This document shows, piece after piece, positions 53,500 to 64,000 of a stretch of DNA of 64,000 nt. The notes under the pieces are model-generated. The model was not told the origin of the DNA. It worked only from the letters and a program-made list of their open reading frames with translations, and did no database searches. Every line of letters begins with the position of its first letter. The first letter of the stretch is position 1. Position numbers and translations under genes: made by a program. The DNA is from Fusarium oxysporum f. sp. lycopersici 4287 (Eukaryota > Ascomycota > Sordariomycetes > Hypocreales > Nectriaceae), in the NCBI RefSeq assembly GCF_000149955.1, contig NC_030991.1:3071537-3135536 (forward strand), read 5' to 3'.

Positions 53500-56169
53500 T
53501 CGAGTATCGGTGCAGGACAGCATTGATGAACAATAGATCGATTGCTCACATAACTCTCGTCTTTGCGTCGACCTAGGCTTCTAGAGGCCACATTCAGCTG
53601 AATACAAACTCCTCTGGGGGATATAGAGTAAAGTAGAAGTCCCCCATTTGAACTGTGACAAGGCTAGCCCAAGGCTATGATTCGACATAGGAGAGATATA
53701 AGTATGATGAGGTCTGGCAACAACGGGAAACCATTATCAGTGGAATGTCAAAACGTGGGCGTTATTGCGCCAGGCTGGCACCATCGCGGATGCCAGGACA
53801 TATGGTGATCTGTAAAGATGTTCCCGCCCCAGAAGAGTCAGTTCCAAGTAGGTTTGGCTATAAAGGTTTGTCAACAAGTCTGGTCTACATCACGTCTAGC
53901 GCACTCACTCCAAGCTCATTCGTCTGGCAAACGAGAGGTCGGCGGAGTAGGTGAGTTCATCATGATGGAGGTCCTGGTGGCAAAGACCATGTGTCATCTT
54001 GCTGCCTATGTGATGAAAGACATGAGGACCGGGATCTTCTGGATAAGACACCTTGATTAAGACGTGCCAAAGAGGTAGAACATTACCACCGAGAGAAGCT
54101 TACTCTCTCAGGACTCAAAGGAAACTCAGTCACGATCGAGGATGGGAAGGAGGAAGTACAGACTGAAATGCACAAAGTCATCCAACGTGCGACAGACGTG
54201 AAACAAAAAACATAGAATTCTGCAAAATTCACAAGACTTGGGCTTTGGATGATCATAGAAACTGGCGCTTTATACAAGATGAGGGCCATTGGAAACTTGG
54301 CCGTCATGGTGGTACTTTTCTTGTGGCCCCCTCAAGCTGGCGACAGGTGAAGAAGTTGATGACCCAACCCCGATCGACTCACTTGGAGGTTCATGGAGGC
54401 CCGCATAGCGGCGTTGACTCGATACAGGCCACACCAACGACTAGCACATTGGAGCGTCTACGGTAACTCCGACTAGAGATCAACCGACAGATCGCGACGG
54501 TATACGGTATCTGGAACAATTTGCGGCTCAAAATACCGTCTGCCCCGGAGATTATCACTAAAACCGCGACGCCTGGACTTTCCAGGGTCTGATTCAATCA
54601 TAAGAACTAGTATGATTTAAGAATCTGAAAGAGGTCATAGGAGTTCGTCTGGACTAATACTATTGTCCCAAGAAGCACGAAAAAAAACCGTGGCTTAAGG
54701 CCTTGCGACTCAGTTGCTCAGAGTCTCCCAGTACCCCCTCGAAATGGACGAAGCCAACATGGCGATGATCAGACAAGGCCACCCGACCAAGACATCACCA
54801 AGAGCTCTGAAAGTCCCAGTCGGTGAGAATGGCATTATCTACACCCAGATCAAAGAACTGAAGCTAACATAGTGTTTGTAGATACTGATTATTGTTCTTG
54901 ATCCCTATCTATCGCCCTGTTCAGTGGAGCACCATTCTGAATTTATCGCCGCCGCCCAAGCCGATCAATTTCTTCACTGTGAAACACTTTCCGAAAAGAG
55001 ACAAGCCATACAGTTTGAGGCCGAGCGCTTTCCGAGTCTTCGCCAGCGAGAGAAGCATGAGAGGTTATCATCACCCAACCAGATGTCGTCGACTGTCAGC
55101 CGTCCTCAGAATCCAACTTGAGCCCCAGCTCGTTTGAACGACACGCCCGTTCGCGAGAATGACCTTTTCCGACAGAAGTTGCGCTCAGCAGAAATTGTTT
55201 CAAGCATTCTTTGTTGCTGTCACGTCGCTATCACTCATGATCCCTGGCGCAAAATCGACCAAGTCGCCCTTTCAAGTTTATCTAGTGTATAAGCCTGGAC
55301 TCCCGCTTCAACTCCCGAGTAGGTTCCCCTTGGAGCTCTCAGCCTGTTCTCGGCGCCGACGTCTTGTCTCCTCGTCTAGCTACACCCGCTCACATATAAA
55401 CTCCGCCCGAGACCGGTATCTGAACGCAAGCGGCCAATTACGGAGAACCCGACCGCAGGCCGCTCAATCAGAGACATCCAGCGACTGCCTCGAAGGCGCA
55501 AGTTACATTCAAACCTACCCTTTATTAGCAGAAGACCTCACCGATAGAAGCGAGGATGGCAAGGATATGGAGAAATACATATTTGACCAGACCACATTTG
55601 CAAGTTTGCAGCTCCCTGAGCAGGCCAGTCGGAACTTGTTGGGACAATGCCTCCCAGGTCAAGAAACAAGTCCCATCTTTCACGACCGCGGTTGACGGTC
55701 TACATGTCCGCCACATCAATGACCGGCGTGAGCCGACGACAACAAAAGCCGTGAGTCATGTCTGGGAGAGGCTCTCTCGATATGCCTCAGTGACTGTCAT
55801 ACTGAATCACGTAAGAAGAGTATCTATCCATGGAAATGTCTATTGCGTGACGTGAAGATGCGGAGACAGCGAGGCTGCCCTCCCTATCCCCAGAACAATC
55901 ATCGTCGCCGTCCAGTAGAGTTATGGAATCGAGGGGAAGTGATTCTCCCAGCAATGGCTGTTGGATGCTTTTGCATTATTTCAGTCCATGCTGCATTTGA
56001 CGACCTCAATGGTCGCGGGACCCCCTTCAATGTCTGATTCCCCATCACTGCCACCACACTTACTCAAACATTGAAATGCAGTAATAAGGTAGGTTGGTGC
56101 GCAATTATGGGTCAGTACGGAGTAGATTGTAGGCAAGGCGTAAGGATAACTTAGAAAGCATAGGGTAGC
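53500..56169. other. No recognisable gene; fragmented frames
   Basis: Frames at 53745-54060, 54744-55121 and 55159-55695 (+) are short and unassigned. The piece EHHSEFIAAAQADQFLHCET (about 54925-54985) is protein-like and preceded by MDEANMAMIRQGHPTKTSPR (54744-). A small decayed gene with an intron is possible. 55500-55850 contains QTTFASLQLPEQASRNLLG and WERLSRYASVTVI, also unassigned. Confidence 0.3.
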
Positions 56170-56485
56170 TGTTGTTGACGGGGAATGTACACCGCTAAGC
56201 GCAACTAACGGATATCGGCTTAGCCCAGGCCCGACTAACCGTTATATCTTATACTGAAGTTTCGCTTTGACCACCAAGGTATTCAACAGGTCACAAAACA
56301 GGAATGTGATTCGCTATATTTTATGCTTGTTGTCGCACTGAGCGTGCTTAAAGGGTTAGAGTGAATATCATGAGCAGCAGCAAATGTGTTGATTGATGTC
56401 TTAAGTTTTTTTCTTGTGCGGGGACTTCCATCCCGCAGAGTTACTTAAAGCATATAGCTAGATTACTAATGCCTACCCTGCGACA

Positions 56486-56498
56486 CCCCCCCCCCAAG
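56486..56498 (-). other. Copia-2 polypurine tract
   Basis: The minus strand reads CTTGGGGGGGGGG directly before TGTCG. Plus-strand DNA synthesis of LTR elements starts at such tracts. It is 3 bp past the RNase H stop codon. Confidence 0.75.
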
Positions 56499-56501
56499 AT
56501 T

Positions 56502-59500
56502 TCACTCTGTATCAGATGAGATCTGTATATCATCTTGATCAATATCCTCTCCTGAAACGTATTCTGGATCAATCCGCGATGAGATATCAACCAGACCTAA
56601 TTGTTTCACGAAGCGAGAATGCTTTTCTGCTGAAAGGGGTTTTGTGAAGCCATCTGCAGGCATGTCTGTTGTTGAAACCCATTGAACTGTAATTTTGCCG
56701 TCTTTATGGATCTGTCTTAGCCAAAAGTTGTGGATATCGATGTGTGGTCGCTCTTTCTGGACCAGTCCCACTGTTTGTTGATTGTCACAGAGGATGCGTG
56801 GTTGGTGTTGTGGATCGAACTGTATCTGTTCGAACAGTCGGTATAGAGCTATAGTCTCTCTCGCTGTGTGAGGCAGCGATAACAGTTCCGCTTCAGTCGT
56901 TGACGTGGTTACAGTCTTCTGCTTCGAAGACTGCCACATGATCGCCCCGCTAAACAACTTCATGAGATAGCCCTGGGTGGATTTTCGAGTCTCTGGATCA
57001 TCCGCGAACGATGCGTCGCTTGACTGCTGTAGTACTTCATCATCGCCTGGCTCTACCTCTGTAGCATTATCTACAGAGCCTAAGAACTCGATGGCATAGT
57101 ACTGTGTGGTCTGGAGATATGAGAGAACTCGGTTTGCATACCGCAGGTGTTCAGTTGAAGGGTTTTCATTGCGTGCTGGCTTAACTGGCTAGCTGCATAA
57201 GAGATATCTGGTCTTGATACCACTGCTGCGTACAGAATCGATCCTACCTTTTCTTGCATCTCTGTGATCTGTTGTATAGTGGCCTGTCCGTCGAAAGATT
57301 GGGGACGATAGGATGAAGTGAGAGGCGTTGCCGTTCTCATTGACTGATCGATCCCGAACCTGACACCGAGTTTGTTGATATATCCATCTTGGCAGATCCA
57401 AAGCTTCTTAGCATTGACGTTTCGGAGGATTCTGATGTTGAGGAAGGAGATTGCTTCGCCCAAATCTTGGATCTCGTATTTGCTGTGTACTGCTGCTTTG
57501 AAATTGTTGACTTTGTTGAAGGTATTCAGGTTGCGCGATGATGAGAAGATCATCTACGTATAGAAAGAGAATAAGTTGAGTCTCATTATTATTGAGGATA
57601 CAAGGTTCATCTGGGCAATGTTGAAATCCCAGATCTTTAAGAAACGATGCAAGCTCATTGAACCAGAGCTTTGGTGACTTACGCAGACCATAGAGCGCTT
57701 TGAGCAGTCTCCAGACCTTTCCTGATTGACCATATCCCGGTGGGCATGTGGTGTAGACCTCCTCGTCCATTTCAGCGTTAAGGAAGGCGTTCTTGAAGTC
57801 AACTTGGTGACATATCAGCCCAAACGCACAGACGAGAGCCATCAGAATCCGGAATCTTCGATAAGCACCGGTTGCTGCGTAGATGTCTTCACCAGAGTGG
57901 TGTTGGAGATCACCTCTGACACAGATGCGAGCTTTATGACGAATGAGGTAACCTGCATCGTCCAGTTTGTAGGTAAAGACCCATTTGAGTGGTAGCACTT
58001 GTTTGCCTTCAGGGTAATCGACTAGCTCGAATGTCCCTTTCTCCTTGAGTGACTTGATCTCGGCGTCTGAGGCTCGTTTGAAGCCTTGTCTCTCAGGATG
58101 CCATTTTAATTCATGCCAAAAGTCAGGAGGTGGAGGCAAGTCCTTTCGTTGGGTTCGTATTGAACGTGCTGATGCGAAAGCGTGGGCGAGTTGCTGTCCC
58201 AGCTTAGCGCGTTCCAATCGTAGAGCATGAGCGTGTCTTCGCGCTTGCTTATGGATTTGGTGCCGACTAAGGCGTGGTTTGAATGTTTCGATTGCATCTT
58301 GTCCTTTCTGTGACAATTTGATACTCCTTCCAGAAGTTGTTCTGAGATTCTGGAGCACTGAAGCGTCCGTTATCTTTTTCTTTCTGGGTGATCCTAGTTG
58401 TATTGTTGTCTGAGGACGCGGTGATGCTTGATGGAGAATTACTGGACTCGTGGGCCGCGGCAATGTTGCCGGTTCATCTACGGGTGGTGCAACCTGTATA
58501 TCTCCTTCTATTGATCGTTCAGGTGAGATTTGTGGTGTAAGACGCAATCCAGGTCGGGATAGTTCTGATTCCGGTTGTATCGAAACAGGAACCGAAGTTG
58601 CTGTATTCTCCATGATAGACAATGGCTCGATATCCTCTTCTTCGAGATCAACTTCATTGATCGTGATCGCGAGAGTCTGTCCCGATTCGGGAAGAGTTGT
58701 AGCAAGCTGTGGATCGTACATGACTTTCTCATCAACTTGAACATCCCGAGATACAATTACACGATCAAGGTGTGGAACCCAAACTTTATAGATATTGGTT
58801 GCGTCCGATCCGACAAGCCATCCCATGAGTGCATTTTCTTGTAACTTCACTTTGGCTGGACGGGCCTTCTTGTTCTTGATTAAGACGTAGGCAAGAGAAC
58901 CAATGATTTTGAGATTAGAGAGGTTGGGCTTTCGGCCATGAACCATTTGAAATGGAGTTTGCCATTGTTTTCGTTGAACTGGGATGCGATTGAGGAGGCG
59001 AGTAGCATGAGCAATGATGTAGGGCCAGAGTTTCTGAGGTAGATTTCCCTGTATTCGAAGCTTGCGAGCGATAGCTATGATCACCCCCCCAGAACGTTCG
59101 GCAAGACCGTTCTGATCTGGCGTATCCGGTGGAGATGAGTTGAATGTAATTCCCTTCATTGCAATGAAATACTTCCATCTCTTTCCTAGACCCTTTTCGC
59201 CATCCGATTGGATGTATCGCGTAGTGAAACCCCAGTTGCCATTTGTAATGGCTAGAAACTCCTGTGTTATAGAAAGAAGTTCATCTTGATTCTTGTTTGG
59301 GAGGTTAAAGGAGATATGGTAAGCTGAGTAGTCGCAATAGAAATGAGCGACCCAGGAGTCAGCGTTGAATGCTTCCTCCATGTCGATAAGATCAAGGTGT
59401 ATCTTCTCGAAGGGGTAAGTTCCTCTCCACGGTGGTATGCGGGAGATTTGTTGATACGCTTGTCCGAGTTGACATTCAGGACAGAGTTCTGACTTTCGTT

Positions 59501-61433
59501 CGAAGTTGCGACTCCCGAGTGCGACTCCCTCGACTGCTTGAGGCATGTGTTCAAGAGCTTCCTTTCGAATATGGCCTAGCCTTGCATGCCAGGTATCCAT
59601 AGAAGCTGTCGCAACTTGAGGCGTTCTCGATTTAATAGCCATTGCAAAGGATTGCGCTGCCTCTTTATGAGATTGAGCCCTGAATATAATGTCCTTGATG
59701 TGGGATTCGGCGACTCGAAAAGCACCATGTTTAGTTACTTTAAAGGCATTTGATCCATCTGAATATTCCATCCAACAAGTCCTCGTATTGAAATAAAGTC
59801 CTTGTTGTTCGAGAGAGTGCGTATTGATGAGGTTCCAATGGAATCCAGGGACATAAGCAACGTTCTCGAGTTGAATTAGACCTGCGCCTGTTGGAGTGTC
59901 GACATGGACCGTGACATTTCCTATGCCTGTGAGGTGCGTGCCTGAGTTGCCAAACTCTATGGTTTCATCATCGAGTGGTGTGTAATTAGTGAAGCGAGAC
60001 AGGTCATTGCAGACATGTGTATCCGCACAATTGTCAAGTCGGAAACAATCACCGTACTCGTCTTTTGCGGTTGTGCCAAACGCAAACCTTGACGTAACAA
60101 ATGCGGCTCTTGATTTGGATAGAAATTTATCTGTGCTTGAAGTCTCGTCCTCTGCTAGATGCTTGGGTTGATTCTTTGTAATATCTGACGGCCAGAACTT
60201 AGGCAAGTCAATATTGCTTCTCTTGAGGTTCCTTTCGATGTTTTCTTTAAGGCGTTTGCTTCCCTTGACTGTAGTGATGATTTTCGACTGTATTTGAACG
60301 ATTGGTGTCCATCCCTCTGGCGCACCCGAAGGATTAAGATAATAACACTCAGTGTACTTGTGGGACATGCCGCAGACGCAATTTCGGAAACCCATGTTCG
60401 AGGATGGATGCCCCGTCCGCTGTCTTTTCTGTTGCGGCTGATCCTCTTCGTTCTGCGAATCTGAATCATTGCTATGCTTTCTTCCTTGAAGAGTGGCGTG
60501 GGCTGCTCGTCCTCTAATAGCTTTTTCCTTTGGTGGTGCCATTGTCCTGAACTGCTTAATACAGAATCCGATAGTAATCTTCTTCTCGGAGAGGGTTGGA
60601 TTGAGTTTGCGGAAGGTCTTGAGTGCTCTATTTACTGTATTCTGAGCTTTCTGAACAATGGTGACATCGTCATCTTCACCGTTTTCTTCCTCTTCAGAAT
60701 CAGTCAAACTTGCGACAGTGACGGAACCGCTACTGGCATGGTCGGGATTAATCTCGTTGAGCGCAGTGAGAAACGCATTTGAGATCTTCTCCATGGTTTT
60801 TGCAGCCTCCTTGACGAGGATTTTCTCGCTTTCAACCTGAGCTTCCTTGGACTTCATGTAGTTGTAGAACGGTGGGTTTACTTCGCGAGATGATTCAATG
60901 AATGCATCACGGATCTGCGACTCGCTGAGGTTCTCTATCTTGTAACGTTTAGCGTTATTAACGAGAGCAGGCCATCGGCTGAGCCATTTATCGAGACTGG
61001 TGTTGCTAAGGCCCTTCTTAAGCTTTTCAAACTCAGACCTAACATTCTGCTTCTGATCTTTCGCAGTGGGTTGGATGCTATCAGCCAGCGCGATGAGTTT
61101 ACCGCGGACGTCATGGATTCCGAGGTAGTGCTGCTTGAACTCCTGACACACTGCGAGGTCAATGCGATCAGAGACCTTGTCGTATTTCTTCCTTTCGCTA
61201 TCATAGATAGCCTGGAGGCTGTGATATTTCTGGATCGTGTCCTTGCTTGCTGAGTCCGATGGTTTGGTCGCAGTGAAGACCAAGTTTTCAATCCCTTCTG
61301 GATCACAGTAGCTCCAGACGTCATTGCGCACAGCAAGATCCTCAATAGAGTTGATCCAGTTGGTCCAGTCCTCGCGGGAGTTGAGCAAGGTGAGATTGTG
61401 ATCTTTAATCGACATTTTGTGACATTTAGTCAA
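56502..61433 (-). pseudogene. Copia-2 gag-pol polyprotein, two frameshifts
   Basis: The main frame 61433-57408 (1341 residues) holds gag (UBN2-type, about 60-260), a zinc-knuckle-like CVCGMSHKYTEC, protease start FRLDNCADTHVCNDLSRF (DNC in place of the usual DS/TG), GAG-pre-integrase WHARLGHIRKEALEHM, integrase (HLDLIDMEEAF, YIQSDGEKGLG, PDTPDQNGLAERSGG) and RT (LPLKWVFTYKLDDAG, CHQVDFKNAFLNAEMDEEV, FLYVDDLLII). A frameshift near 57505-57515 moves the frame to KAAVHSKYEIQDLGEAISFL. Another near 57160 moves it to EHLRYANRVLSYL and the RNase H part (TSTTEAELLSLPH, DMPADGFTKPLS), ending at 56502. Most of it is conserved, so the copy died recently. Confidence 0.92.
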
Positions 61434-61592
61434 GAAAAGGATAACGTCTTTTTTGAATTGACTTCTGATTAATGTGTTAGCTTCTTGCTGATTAAAGAGA
61501 TCATGATTGTTAGATTTTAGGAGTCTTCTCTGTTAAAATCTTTTGCGGGTTTCAAGTTGCTGTTTCATATCGCTCCATCTGATACATCCGAC

Positions 61593-64000
61593 CAGGGTCC
61601 AAATCCATACCACGAAATCCACATATGGATCCATAATGTGGATCCATATCCATTCCATTCCATTCCACGTAGGCTTCAGCTTTTCCACATCCACGCCACG
61701 GAACCCCTTCCACATGTTCCACATGTGGAAATTGTGGAAAGGAATGGAAATTTAGGTGGGGTTTGAAAATACCTGGATTTCCTTGTGAAATAGCGCATAC
61801 CCTAAGTACTTTCCATAGCCAATAACAACGCAATAGCAACAATTTTCCACTCCGTTTTACCCGTACACAAAGTTCAAACAAGTCTATTCTAGGAGGGTTT
61901 ACTATTACTCACGCCCTGACTACTCCAAACCGAAATGGCCACCCTTCATCCTACCAAGTCAACCACACCCGTTCCAGAACGTACAGAAGAAGACAATCAA
62001 CGACTCTTTCAGCTCTACAAAGGCTGGACCTTGACGGAGAGAGACGGCCAAGTGCGTCAATGGGTATATCAGTTCGGCTACGATATCCAGCATGCCGATA
62101 AGGGGGAACGCCGATGGGTGTGTTGCCTTTGCATCAAGCAAAAGCGGCCGAGGCCAAAGAGTTACGCCATCAAAGGGTTGCAGAACGCTGAGGGTCACCT
62201 GTACACGGACCACAATGGCATCATGGATCCGACAGGCAAGAGGCAAAAGCCTACAAAGGCATCCGAGAAAGCACATCAGTCCATTGCAACAATCCTACAG
62301 TTGAACCCGAAGGAGCCGAAGGAACAAGATTTGATCAATACCTTGATCAAACGTTTCGACAAAACTGTATTCCAGCAGAAACTTGTCAACTGGATTGTCA
62401 ACTCTAACCAATCCTTCTCGATCGTCAACGATCAAGATCTTCGAGACATCTTCAACTACCTCAATCCATCTGTCGAGATCACAAAAGCTAACATTACTGA
62501 CGTGACCGTGCGTGCCATCGCAGAACGAGAATTTACCAACAACATGGAAAGAGTGAAAGATGCTTTGCGAAAGAGTCCGGGACAGATCCATATCCAGTAC
62601 GATGGCTGGAAGTCTGGTAACCGACACGCCTTATACGGCATCACATGTGTGTTTCGGGATTCAAATAATCGGCCACAGAAGTGTGTCCTCGGACTGCCTG
62701 AGCTTACAGAGCGGCACACAGGCGAGAATATCGCCGGGCAGATTATCGAGATCATTCGGGAGTACGAGATCAGCGATAAACTCGGGTATTTCACATTGGA
62801 TAATGCCGGTAACAATAAAACCTCGATGGGGGAGCTTGGATTAGAGTTTGGCTTCGACTGGGAGAAGCGATGGGTTCGCTGCGTTGGCCACGTTGTCAAC
62901 ATAGTAGTGAAACAGATGCTGTATGGCAAGAACCCGGATGCTTTCGAGAAAGAGGTCTTCGAAGGACTTCACACGGCAGCGAAGGAGCATGAAGTCTGGA
63001 GGAGGCGAGGCTCTGTTGGAAAATGGCATAACTTTGCTGTTGTAGGTGGCTGAGTCCCCGGCTTTATTTGTTATACTCACGAAGACCTAGGAGGTGAGCA
63101 GATCGGACACGTGGACCGATATGCTCAAGAAGGTACAGGCTGTCGAGAGCCAACTCTCTGATGACGCTCAGCTCAAGAAACACCGTCCAGTTGGAGTTGT
63201 GGTCGACAATGCTACCCGGTGGCTTTCTCAATTCTCGATGATTGAACGCGCTCTCCTCTTGAGGCCATTTTATAATTCTTTTGTCCAGAGAGCGTCAAAC
63301 GAGTGGGAGAAGGTCAACTTGACGAGAGCTGGCCACATCAAAAAGGGCTCCAAGCTGCCCTTCTTCCTGAAGGAAGAGAATCGCATGACACCTGATGATT
63401 GGCATGTGCTCGGGACTCTTTACGACATTTTGCTTGACTTCCAGCTGGTTGTGAGAGGCCTTGAGGGCGATGGACAGGGAAAACACCGGAGAAAGGTCGA
63501 GGAAAACGAGATCGACCCTCCACTGTCTGGTAAGCCTTAGACTTCTCAAAAGCGGCCCGATTCTTATTTTAACAGATGGCTTGTACAGGAACAAGCTGGG
63601 ATCTTATTCACGCGTACGAATTTCTTCTCGAAACCCTCGAATCCGCGAAAAGAGCAGTCGCCAATTTTCCGCACGGCCATCACCTCGCTGTCAACATCAA
63701 CCTGGGTTGGCTCAAATTGAACGAATACTACGAGCACCTGAATGATAGCCCCCTGATCTATGGCGCTGCAGTTCTTCATCCTGCCTACCGGTGGGCACTG
63801 TTTGACGATTTGTGGGGAGACGACGACGAAAGACAATTGTGGATTACCAAGGCGAAGGAGATGGTCCAGGATCTCTGGGAGAGAGAGTATAGGGACCTGG
63901 AGGTTGATGACCCAGAGATTGAGTTGCCTGCCAATAAGCGGCTGAAGACCTCAAGAAACAAGTTCACAGCGTGGCGCACAAAGAAGCGAGGACTGACGAC
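61593..64000 (+). mobile_element. hAT DNA transposon, left part, runs off the window
   Basis: Starts with CAGGGTCCAAATCC, one base different from the terminal repeat of the 759-bp element at 9583. The following subterminal 330 bp are nearly the same, including the CATATGGATCC and CCACATGTGG palindromic words. The eight bases before it (CATCCGAC, 61585-61592) should recur after the right end, which lies outside. It sits 159 bp upstream of the Copia-2 start codon, so it is probably nested in that element. It contains a transposase gene with three exons so far. Confidence 0.9.
61935..64000 (+). CDS. hAT transposase (partial, 3' end outside window)
   Basis: Exons 61935-63041, 63091-63529 and 63589 onward join in frame across 49- and 59-nt introns. 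The second acceptor is TGTACAG, giving PPLSGTSWDLIHAYEF. An N-terminal BED-type zinc finger uses C63, C66, H88 and H93 (WVCCLCIKQK..GHLYTDH). Catalytic RNase H-like core: first Asp in IQYDGWKSG (D223), second in YFTLDNAGNN (D289), and the CxxH motif in RCVGHVVNIV (C316, H319). RNATRWLS-type strand: VVVDNATRWLSQFSMIERAL. The third acidic residue and the C-terminal dimerisation region should lie at or beyond the edge. No stop or frameshift is seen, so this copy may be active. It cuts and pastes elements with matching ends, which would include the derivative at 9583. Confidence 0.92.

Larger units (their letters stand above)
56170..61592 (-). mobile_element. Copia-2: second Ty1/copia element, frameshifted
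   Basis: Gag-pol (56502-61433) in Ty1/copia order, preceded by a G-rich polypurine tract (G10 at 56486-56495, minus strand) next to TGTCGCAGGG, the likely 3' LTR start (edge at 56485). The other LTR edge is uncertain; CAACAACA near 56170 would give about 316 bp. No matching 5' LTR is seen before the hAT element starting at 61593, so the hAT may have inserted into the Copia 5' region with the rest of the LTR beyond this window. It belongs to a different family from Copia-1: the proteins are clearly distinct. Confidence 0.8.

Noticed and set aside
55159..55855. Possible STAND/HET-type incompatibility gene fragment
   Set aside because: A few peptide blocks look protein-like, but no NACHT, HET or repeat motif can be shown.
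1..64000. tRNA, rRNA genes or CRISPR arrays
   Set aside because: None recognised. The initiator-tRNA-like string at 27661-27672 is a retrotransposon primer site, not a tRNA gene.

Overview
The window is a transposon-rich stretch of a filamentous ascomycete genome. A Fusarium-like Sordariomycete is the best guess: the introns are 48-78 nt with GT..AG borders, and the gene families (NMA111, C2H2 + DUF7082-like regulator, DUF3435, Helitron and hAT types) are typical of that group. The genus is inference. Nothing looks prokaryotic, and I recognise no rRNA, tRNA or CRISPR array.

Layout. 1-4059: a dead LINE reverse transcriptase fused directly to a 5'-truncated NMA111-like serine protease gene. 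4060-8270: mostly unannotatable, with a G14 run, a GAGCG-rich repetitive patch and one copy of a duplicated unknown coding fragment. 8327-10742: an MFS transporter gene split by a 759-bp hAT-derived non-autonomous element with an 8-bp target duplication. 13319-16861: a long intronless methyltransferase-domain gene. 17247-17452: a solo LTR. 19814-22908: a four-exon C2H2 transcription factor gene with a young Copia element (22968-27866, LTRs identical by eye) 60 bp upstream of its start codon. 29407-30116: a small Cys-rich orphan gene. 30485-33852: the second copy of the duplicated fragment, a dead DDX60/Ski2-like helicase and the 3' exon of a DUF3435 (tyrosine recombinase, Starship-captain/Crypton-related) gene. 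34133-34945: a stand-alone domain related to the Copia protease/beta-barrel region, with its catalytic motif lost. 38668-39314: a cytochrome P450 C-terminal relic. 40587-47597: a 7-kb Helitron with a divergent accessory gene, a broken Rep and a largely open PIF1 helicase. 47954-53499: F-box, RING (SLX8-like) and orphan genes. 56170-61592: a second Copia with two frameshifts. 61593-64000: the start of a largely intact hAT transposon of the same family as the small element at 9583.

Together: host genes that look intact (methyltransferase, C2H2 regulator, Cys-rich gene, possibly F-box and the three-exon orphan) sit between transposon blocks, and most other host-like genes are truncated or frameshifted. 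Five transposon classes are represented (LINE, Copia LTR, hAT, Helitron, DUF3435). The hAT at the right edge is a candidate source of transposase for the small derivative at 9583. The Copia LTRs may influence the neighbouring regulator. Exon joins were worked out by hand from frame and splice-site agreement. Family names come from recognised motifs, not database searches.
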